25,821 nt of DNA from Spirochaetae bacterium HGW-Spirochaetae-7. GTDB taxonomy: Bacteria; Spirochaetota; Spirochaetia; Treponematales; UBA12059. The stretch's first letter is position 1; every line of letters begins with the position of its first letter. Positions 21,401-25,821 of the stretch are shown piece after piece. The notes below the pieces were generated by a model. The model saw only the letters and a program-made list of their open reading frames with translations, searched no databases and was not told where the DNA came from. The stretch spans positions 1 to 25,821 of the forward strand of contig PGXR01000007.1 of assembly GCA_002839245.1 (NCBI GenBank). Reading direction: 5' to 3'. The position numbers were made by a program, and so were the translations under genes.

Positions 21401-23311
21401 TCAGTTCTTGAACAGCTTCGCGATCTTGTGCTTGTATATCTCGGCGACCACGTGCCGCTTGACTTCCTGCTTGGCTGACAGTTCCTTGCCGACCTCGAAC
21501 GGCACCGCGAGCAGCTCGAACCTGAATATTCGCTCGAAACTCTTGAAACCCGTCTTGGCGTTGACCGCCTGGCTTATCTCGTAATCTATGAGTTCCTTGA
21601 CCTCGGGTTGCGCCAACAGGGCTTCGTAGTCGACCATGGGAATGACGTTGTCCCTTGCCCAGGCCATGACGGCGTCCTCGTCCGGCACGATGAGCGCGAC
21701 CAGGAAGTGCTGGTCCTGGCCAAGGACGACGGCTTGCTTGACGTACTGGCTGTCGACTATGCGCTGCTCGATCGGCAACGGTTCGATGTTCTCGCCTCCC
21801 AGCAGCACTATCGTATCCTTGGCGCGGCCGGTCAGCTTGAGGAAACGCGAGCGAGTCATCATGCCCAGGTCGCCGGTATTGAGCCAGCCGTCCGCGCCCA
21901 GCACCTTGGCGGTCATTTCCGGCTTCTTGTAGTAGCCCCGCATCACCTGCGGCCCCTTTACGTAGACTACGCCCTTGCGGCAAAGGCCTACGTCGACGCC
22001 TTTTTCATCGAGGATCTTGAACTCGGTTCCCCGTATCGCGGGGCCGACGGTTCCCATCACCGGCTTGTGCTGCGGCCTGACGGCGATCACCGGCGCGGTT
22101 TCTGTAAGCCCGTAGCCCTCGAGGAGCTGGACGCCGATCGCGTTGAAGAAGACGTCCACCGAGCCGGGCATCGCGCCGCCGCCGGAAACGCCGGCTATGA
22201 ACCGGCCGCCGAGCTTTTCCTTTATTTTCTTGAAGACGAGCACCTCGCCCAGTCCGCGGAGGGGCGCCAGCAGTATCAGCGGTATTATGGGAAGCACCAG
22301 GTCCAATATCCTGGAACGCTTGCCAAAGTCAGGCAGCAGGCCGAGCAGCATGTTCCTGAAATACGAGAAGCTCTCGCCGATGCCGACGAAGAAACCGAAC
22401 ATCACTTTCTTGATGCCGCCGGCCTGGCGTATGCTCTTGTATATTCCGTCCTTGACCGATTCCCATATGCGGGGGACGCTCGCCATCCATTGCGGCTTGA
22501 TGGCCTGGAAATCGGGGAGCATGATGGATCCGATGGGCTTGGAGTACGCTATGGTTTCCTTCGCGTAGATTATGGCGTACTGGGCGATGCGCTCGAAAGA
22601 GTGCCAGACCGGCAGCACCGAAAGCCAAATCTGCTCGGGCTTCAGGTCGATGATCTCAGGGAGGATCTCCACTTGGTGGAGGAAGTTGGCGTGCGACAGC
22701 ATGACGCCCTTGGGTTCGCCGGTGGTGCCGCTCGTGTATATGATCGTGGCTACGTCGTCCCGCTTGCCTTTGGCCGCCTCGGCCTCGTACCAGCCAGGCT
22801 TGGCCGCGCGCGCGGCTTTTCCCGCCGCGTAGACGTCGGCGAAGTTGTGGATGTCGAGGCCCGCCTTGCGCGCCGCGCCTTCGGCAGCCGCAGAGGCCGG
22901 GTCGAAAAGCACGATCGTCTTGAGGCCCGGCATCTCGTCCCTGTGGGCGACGAGCTTGGCAAGCTGGCGCTCGTTCTCGAGGATCGCGATGGCGCATTCG
23001 CTCCACGACAGGATGTAGGACAGCTCGCCCTCGGTCGCGTCGCAGCCGCGCGGCACGTCGGCCGCGCCCATGCCTATGATGGCCAGGTCGCTCATCAGCC
23101 ATTCCTTGCGGTTGTCCGATATCAGCCCTATCTTGTCGCCCCTGCCCAGGCCGAGGCCGGCAAGCCCGGCCGCCAGCACCGCGACCTCTTCGAGCAGCTG
23201 GCCGTACGTAGTCGGCTGGAAGACGTTGGCGGCGTCCTTGCTGTACTGCATCACGATATCAGGCTTCGCCTTCGCGTTCTCCATGAACATGAGGGCAAGT
23301 GTCTCTGCCAT
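21401..23311 (-). CDS. Long-chain acyl-CoA synthetase (AMP-forming)
   Basis: This enzyme activates fatty acids to acyl-CoA through an acyl-AMP. The start is ATG 23311 (MAETLALMFMENAKAKPDIV) because GGGAGG lies 5-6 bases upstream; the frame is open for 26 codons more, but without signals. Length 636 residues. The AMP-binding P-loop is IIYTSGTTGEPKGVMLSH (~187-204). Then come SVLPVWHSFERIAQYAI, GVSGGGAMPGSVDVFFNAIG, EGYGLTETAPVI (adenine motif), GWLNTGDLGMM, and LLGGENIEPLPIEQRI. The inserted helix region LLPDFGKRSRILDLVLPIIPLILLAPLRGLG (~330-360) is hydrophobic and typical of FadD15-like enzymes; it may touch the membrane. It is probably used for recycling or importing host or environmental fatty acids into lipids. 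Confidence 0.95.
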   Translation of the reverse strand: MAETLALMFMENAKAKPDIVMQYSKDAANVFQPTTYGQLLEEVAVLAAGLAGLGLGRGDKIGLISDNRKEWLMSDLAIIGMGAADVPRGCDATEGELSYILSWSECAIAILENERQLAKLVAHRDEMPGLKTIVLFDPASAAAEGAARKAGLDIHNFADVYAAGKAARAAKPGWYEAEAAKGKRDDVATIIYTSGTTGEPKGVMLSHANFLHQVEILPEIIDLKPEQIWLSVLPVWHSFERIAQYAIIYAKETIAYSKPIGSIMLPDFQAIKPQWMASVPRIWESVKDGIYKSIRQAGGIKKVMFGFFVGIGESFSYFRNMLLGLLPDFGKRSRILDLVLPIIPLILLAPLRGLGEVLVFKKIKEKLGGRFIAGVSGGGAMPGSVDVFFNAIGVQLLEGYGLTETAPVIAVRPQHKPVMGTVGPAIRGTEFKILDEKGVDVGLCRKGVVYVKGPQVMRGYYKKPEMTAKVLGADGWLNTGDLGMMTRSRFLKLTGRAKDTIVLLGGENIEPLPIEQRIVDSQYVKQAVVLGQDQHFLVALIVPDEDAVMAWARDNVIPMVDYEALLAQPEVKELIDYEISQAVNAKTGFKSFERIFRFELLAVPFEVGKELSAKQEVKRHVVAEIYKHKIAKLFKN

Positions 23312-23338
23312 GCTGATCCTCCCGATTGAAAAGGACTG

Positions 23339-23359
23339 GGGCGCGCGAAAGGCGCGCCC
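23339..23359 (-). other. GC-rich hairpin in acyl-CoA synthetase leader
   Basis: GGGCGCGC (23339-23346) pairs with GCGCGCCC (23352-23359) around a five-base loop GAAAG. It lies between the predicted promoter and the start, about 28 bases before the ATG. It may stabilise the mRNA end or affect translation. No U-tract follows. Confidence 0.55.
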
Positions 23360-23395
23360 GGACTGGCGCCGACAAGGCGGCGACATCAATTTGAC

Positions 23396-23424
23396 ACTAT
23401 AATGGAATATGTAAAATGGCGCAA
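23396..23424 (-). promoter_or_regulatory. Possible promoter of the acyl-CoA synthetase gene
   Basis: On the minus strand TTGCGC (23424-23419) and TATAGT (23401-23396) are 17 bases apart. The -10 is good, the -35 weak. The leader would be about 75-80 bases. Confidence 0.45.
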
Positions 23425-23467
23425 GGAAAATAATCGAAGCGGCGCGGAGTCGGCCGGAAGGCCGGTC

Positions 23468-24463
23468 TCAGCGCTCCAGCAGCACGCGGTCCGAGGGTAC
23501 TTCTGAGAAATACGCGGAAAACAGCCGCACCATCCCGTCGAGATCGTCGCAGTTCTGTATGGCATAGCGGATGTGGTGGCCGAAAGACAGATTGTCGCAA
23601 TAATAGAAAAAAAAACGGCGGGCGCGGCTCACGTGGAATGACCTCGGAAGCAGCGCGCGTATCGACTCGATCATGCCAAGGCCGACGTCCTCCACCTGTA
23701 CGGACAGCTCGAAGGCCGGGTCGGCCTCCTTGCCGCGTAGCAGCGAGAATATCCACGGCCGCCTGACGGCTTCGCGGCCTATCATCACCCCGGCGACTCC
23801 ATACTCGTCGATGGCGGTGCGGTAGCCTGGGTAGTCCCTGACGTCGCCGTTGCCGACGACCGGGATGTCCAGGGCCTCGGCTACGGCCCGGACGCTGTCC
23901 CACCGGCCTATGCGCCTGAATTTCGCGTTCCACAGCCGGGGGTGGATGACGAGGTAGTCGACGCCAGCCTCCTGTAGAGCGAGGCAGAAGTCGACGAGGG
24001 CTTCCCGGGACTCGTCGTAGCCCAACCTGAGCTTGGCCGAGAGCGGAACCCCCGGCGCAGCTGACTTGATGCCCGCCAGCATGGTGGCGGCCCTCGCCGC
24101 GTCCTTCATCCAGCTGACGCCGCCGCCCGCTTTCTCTATCTGGGGCGCCGAGCACCCGAAATTGGCGTCCAGGCCGCCGAGCGGGGTGCCGGAAAGCCCG
24201 CGCTCCTGGACAAGCCTGGCGGCCGCCTCGATCATCGGCCCGGGCTCGGAAGCGTACAGCTGCACCGCGGTCCGCGCGGGTTCGGGTTCGCTGTCGGTAA
24301 ACCACCTGTCGAATGGCGAATGGGCCAGGTATCCGGCCGCGCTCGTCATCTCGGTATAATAACGGTCGCACGAACCGAATGAAGAGATCAGTTGACGGAG
24401 CGGGCGATGGCTCAGTTCGACCATCGGGGCGAGGAGCAGGGCGCGGGCGGGAAGTGTCGGCAT
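23468..24463 (-). CDS. tRNA-dihydrouridine synthase family protein
   Basis: A FMN enzyme that reduces uridine in the tRNA D-loop using NADPH. From ATG 24463 it has 331 residues, normal for Dus. Visible motifs are LLLAPMVELSHRPLRQLI (FMN-binding start, ~9-25), LDANFGCSAPQIEKAGGGVSWM with catalytic Cys104, SAKLRLGYDES, YLVIHPRLWNAKFRRIGRWD, IPVVGNGDV, and VAGVMIGREAVRRPWIF. The usual motif NxGCP reads NFGCSAP, so Pro is shifted by two residues. The His of HPR in IHPRLW replaces the usual HGRT, a difference found in some family branches. The frame is open upstream across the rpsP promoter, but no signal supports a longer protein. Which tRNA position it modifies cannot be told. Confidence 0.9.
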   Translation of the reverse strand: MPTLPARALLLAPMVELSHRPLRQLISSFGSCDRYYTEMTSAAGYLAHSPFDRWFTDSEPEPARTAVQLYASEPGPMIEAAARLVQERGLSGTPLGGLDANFGCSAPQIEKAGGGVSWMKDAARAATMLAGIKSAAPGVPLSAKLRLGYDESREALVDFCLALQEAGVDYLVIHPRLWNAKFRRIGRWDSVRAVAEALDIPVVGNGDVRDYPGYRTAIDEYGVAGVMIGREAVRRPWIFSLLRGKEADPAFELSVQVEDVGLGMIESIRALLPRSFHVSRARRFFFYYCDNLSFGHHIRYAIQNCDDLDGMVRLFSAYFSEVPSDRVLLER

Positions 24464-24470
24464 CGGTCGG

Positions 24471-24500
24471 ACTATACGACGTACGGTACCGGGTCGGCAA
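24471..24500 (-). promoter_or_regulatory. Promoter of the dus gene, leaderless geometry
   Basis: On the minus strand TTGCCG (24500-24495) and TATAGT (24476-24471) are 18 bases apart. Only seven bases separate the -10 from the ATG at 24463, so transcription would start at or next to the A of the start codon. No Shine-Dalgarno is present, which agrees. Confidence 0.55.
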
Positions 24501-24529
24501 GCTCCCGCCCGCGTCGCCGCCCCTGGCGA

Positions 24530-24559
24530 TTGACTATGGCAGGACTTTCGCTGTATAAA
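24530..24559 (+). promoter_or_regulatory. Strong promoter of the rpsP-khpA-rimM-trmD operon
   Basis: TTGACT (24530-24535) and TATAAA (24554-24559) are 18 bases apart, each with five of six consensus bases. The leader to rpsP would be about 84 bases. Confidence 0.75.
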
Positions 24560-24566
24560 CCCAAGG

Positions 24567-24595
24567 CGCGGATACCGGCGCGTCCGCGGTTTTTT
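24567..24595 (+). terminator. Attenuator-like hairpin in the rpsP leader
   Basis: CGCGGA (24567-24572) pairs with TCCGCG (24583-24588) and is followed by G and six T (24590-24595). No gene ends here on this strand, so it would act in the leader just after the promoter. A small GGGCC/GGCCC stem follows at 24600-24612. Antitermination or regulation by r-protein S16 is possible but unproven. Confidence 0.5.
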
Positions 24596-24649
24596 ACCGG
24601 GGGCCAAGGCCCAAAGTCGACGTTCCGGCAATACTATCAGGAGGAATGA

Positions 24650-24901
24650 GTGAGCGTAAAGATCAGGCTCAAGAAATTCGGCGCCAAGAAGCGCCCGTAC
24701 TATCGTATCGTGGTTCTCGATACCAGGCAGCCCCGTGATGGCAAGACCATCGATGAGCTCGGTCTCTACCACCCGATCGAGAAGGAAGGCGCCCAGATTC
24801 GCCTCGACGAGGAGAAGGCTCGCGCTTGGCTCGCCAAGGGCGCCCTCCCGAGTGACACTGTCCGCAGTATCTTCAACAAGCAGAATATCCGCCTCGGCTG
24901 A
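24650..24901 (+). CDS. rpsP: 30S ribosomal protein S16
   Basis: An 83-residue ribosomal protein of the small subunit. MSVKIRLKKFGAKKRPYYRIVVLDTRQPRDGKTIDELGLYHP is the canonical S16 start, and KARAWLAKGALPSDTVRSIFNK the conserved helix. The start is GTG 24650 with AGGAGG five bases upstream; an ATG at 24646 in another frame is not used. It leads the operon with khpA, rimM and trmD, an arrangement shared by treponemes and Firmicutes. Confidence 0.98.
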   Translation: MSVKIRLKKFGAKKRPYYRIVVLDTRQPRDGKTIDELGLYHPIEKEGAQIRLDEEKARAWLAKGALPSDTVRSIFNKQNIRLG

Positions 24902-24910
24902 ACTGCGGGG

Positions 24911-24927
24911 CTCCGCCGATGGCGGAG
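24911..24927 (+). other. Hairpin between rpsP and khpA
   Basis: CTCCGCC (24911-24917) and GGCGGAG (24921-24927) form a perfect 7-bp stem with a three-base loop, ten bases after the rpsP stop. No U-tract follows, so it is more likely an mRNA processing or stability element that keeps rpsP expression above the distal genes. Confidence 0.5.
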
Positions 24928-25008
24928 GCCTCGGGCCCGACGGCCGCCTGGGATCATTCAAGGCGGCGTATCGCCTGGCGGCAGCATGCCGAACGAAAGG
25001 GCCGATAG

Positions 25009-25242
25009 ATGGAACGTGACCTGATAGAATATGTAGCCAAATCCCTTGTCGACGACCCGGCGGCCGTATCGGTCAACCTCGTCGAGACCGACGAGGGTAC
25101 GGTCATCGAGCTGCGCGTCGCCCAGGACGACATCGGCAAGGTGATCGGCAAGCGGGGACGCATCGCCAAGGCGATACGCACGCTGCTGTCCGCCGCGGCC
25201 ACCAGGGGCGGCAGAGACGTCAAGCTCCAGATCCTCGACTAG
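25009..25242 (+). CDS. khpA: KH-domain RNA-binding protein KhpA
   Basis: A 77-residue single KH domain. The RNA-binding loop GxxG is in DDIGKVIGKRGRIAKAIRTLLSAAA (IGKRGR). The opening MERDLIEYVAKSLVDDPAAVSV and the end DVKLQILD are standard for the KhpA/YlqC family, which pairs with KhpB and binds many mRNAs, tRNAs and sRNAs. AAAGGG precedes the ATG by 10 bases. Position between rpsP and rimM is the conserved one. Confidence 0.96.
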   Translation: MERDLIEYVAKSLVDDPAAVSVNLVETDEGTVIELRVAQDDIGKVIGKRGRIAKAIRTLLSAAATRGGRDVKLQILD

Positions 25243-25243
25243 C

Positions 25244-25744
25244 GTGGAAGATCTGGCACTCGGACGCCTGGGCGCGCCGCACGGCGTCGACGGACGAATC
25301 AAGATGGTTTCATACTCAGGCGAAACCGAACACCTCCTGGCGCTCACCGAAGCGACCCTCAGGAGCAAGGACCAGTCGAGGCTCATGCACATCGAATCGG
25401 TCCACGAGAATGGCAGCTCCGTCCTTGTAAAATTCGCCGGATACGACTCCCCGGAAGCCGTGCGCGCCCTTTCGGGACTCGAAGTCTGGGCTTCCCGCGA
25501 CAAGGCTGCGTCCCTCGAAGAGGAAGAGTACTATTACGCCGACCTGGTCGGCTGCGACCTCGCCGCGGACGGCGGGACGGTGGCAACCGTCGTCGGCGTC
25601 TGCGATGCCGGGGGGGGCGACCTCCTCGAAGCCAGGAAGCCCGACGGATCGGTCTTCTACGTGCCGTTCCGCAAGGAGTTCGTCGGCGCCGTCGACATCG
25701 CCTCGAGGCGCGTGGAACTGCTGGCGCCATGGCTGCTCGACTGA
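25244..25744 (+). CDS. rimM: 16S rRNA processing protein RimM
   Basis: A 166-residue factor that binds S19 and helps mature the 30S head. The start is GTG 25244, one base after the khpA stop. The N-domain motif is LALGRLGAPHGVDGRIKMVSYS, and the PRC-barrel begins EEEEYYYADLVGCDL and continues DLLEARKPDGSVFYVPFRKEFV. The Gly-rich GDAGGGD loop is normal. Length is usual for the family. Translational coupling with khpA is likely since no separate ribosome site is seen. Confidence 0.96.
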   Translation: MEDLALGRLGAPHGVDGRIKMVSYSGETEHLLALTEATLRSKDQSRLMHIESVHENGSSVLVKFAGYDSPEAVRALSGLEVWASRDKAASLEEEEYYYADLVGCDLAADGGTVATVVGVCDAGGGDLLEARKPDGSVFYVPFRKEFVGAVDIASRRVELLAPWLLD

Positions 25745-25757
25745 GGGCTTGTACGCG

Positions 25758-25821
25758 ATGAAGATAGACGTACTCTCGCTGTTTCCCGGGATAGTAGAGG
25801 GCTTTTTCACGAGCTCCATCA
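25758..25821 (+). CDS. trmD: tRNA (guanine-N1-)-methyltransferase, 5' end only
   Basis: The first 21 codons, MKIDVLSLFPGIVEGFFTSS then Ile, match the TrmD start (MKIDVLTLFPEMF...S). TrmD methylates G37 of tRNAs next to the anticodon and is essential in most bacteria. It begins 13 bases after the rimM stop, preceded by GAGGG. The rest lies outside the window. Confidence 0.95.
   Translation, partial: MKIDVLSLFPGIVEGFFTSSI

Noticed and set aside
21608..23329. Long plus-strand open frame of over 570 codons opposite the acyl-CoA synthetase
   Set aside because: It is the antisense shadow of a clearly coding GC-rich gene, with no motifs, ribosome site or promoter.
23391..23402. TTGACA directly followed by TATAAT on the plus strand
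   Set aside because: Only one base separates the boxes, so it cannot be a promoter; the region is better read on the other strand.
24464..24961. N-terminal extension of the dus protein by ~166 residues
   Set aside because: It runs antisense through rpsP and its promoter; the Dus family begins at the chosen ATG.

Overview
This window looks like the chromosome of a high-GC, free-living or host-associated spirochaete, probably a Treponema/Spirochaeta relative. That placement is an inference. It rests on the diderm envelope gene content (β-barrels, lipoproteins, a LolA-like carrier), a CHASE2-adenylate cyclase next to a FecR protein, a eukaryote-like (type 2) IleRS, and the gene order rpsP-khpA-rimM-trmD. 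Most genes are GC-rich. Parts of 8.8-13.7 kb are clearly AT-richer and carry accessory genes.

Layout. 1-2911 (-): ileS, cut by the window edge at its 3' end. 2912-3188: an intergenic run of four hairpins. 3187-5910 (-): a membrane CHASE2-class III adenylate cyclase. It is divergent from an envelope gene run at 5986-10644 (+): an SLH-like periplasmic protein, an outer-membrane barrel, a FecR protein, a lipoprotein and a GT-B-like glycosyltransferase. The two directions appear to be served by overlapping face-to-face promoters. The cyclase, FecR and barrel genes may form one envelope-sensing unit.

10.5-13.7 kb is an accessory patchwork. A repeat made of the last ~40 codons of the glycosyltransferase gene plus a downstream element occurs three times (10528, 11383 and, degraded, 13462). 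Between the copies lie a MazF/PemK-type toxin-antitoxin pair, a fused remnant of a GxxExxY protein and a nucleotidyltransferase, a Tyr/Gly-rich outer-membrane protein with its own promoter and terminator, and a small-protein/nucleotidyltransferase pair whose second gene has one in-frame TAA just after the catalytic DxD motif.

13.7-20.5 kb (+) is one likely operon: a YtrA-type GntR repressor with an inverted-repeat operator over its promoter, an SPFH/band-7 membrane protein, a LolD/MacB-type ATPase, two FtsX-type permeases, a LolA-like periplasmic protein and an outer-membrane barrel. It reads as a complete inner-to-outer-membrane lipid or lipoprotein handling route with an SPFH scaffold. 20.6-21.2 kb: a lipoprotein-anchored MsrA. 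21.4-23.3 kb (-): a long-chain acyl-CoA synthetase. 23.5-24.5 kb (-): a tRNA-dihydrouridine synthase with a probable leaderless transcript. 24.5 kb to the end (+): rpsP, khpA, rimM and the start of trmD, preceded by a strong promoter and an attenuator-like hairpin.

All calls come from reading the sequence by eye. No database search was run.
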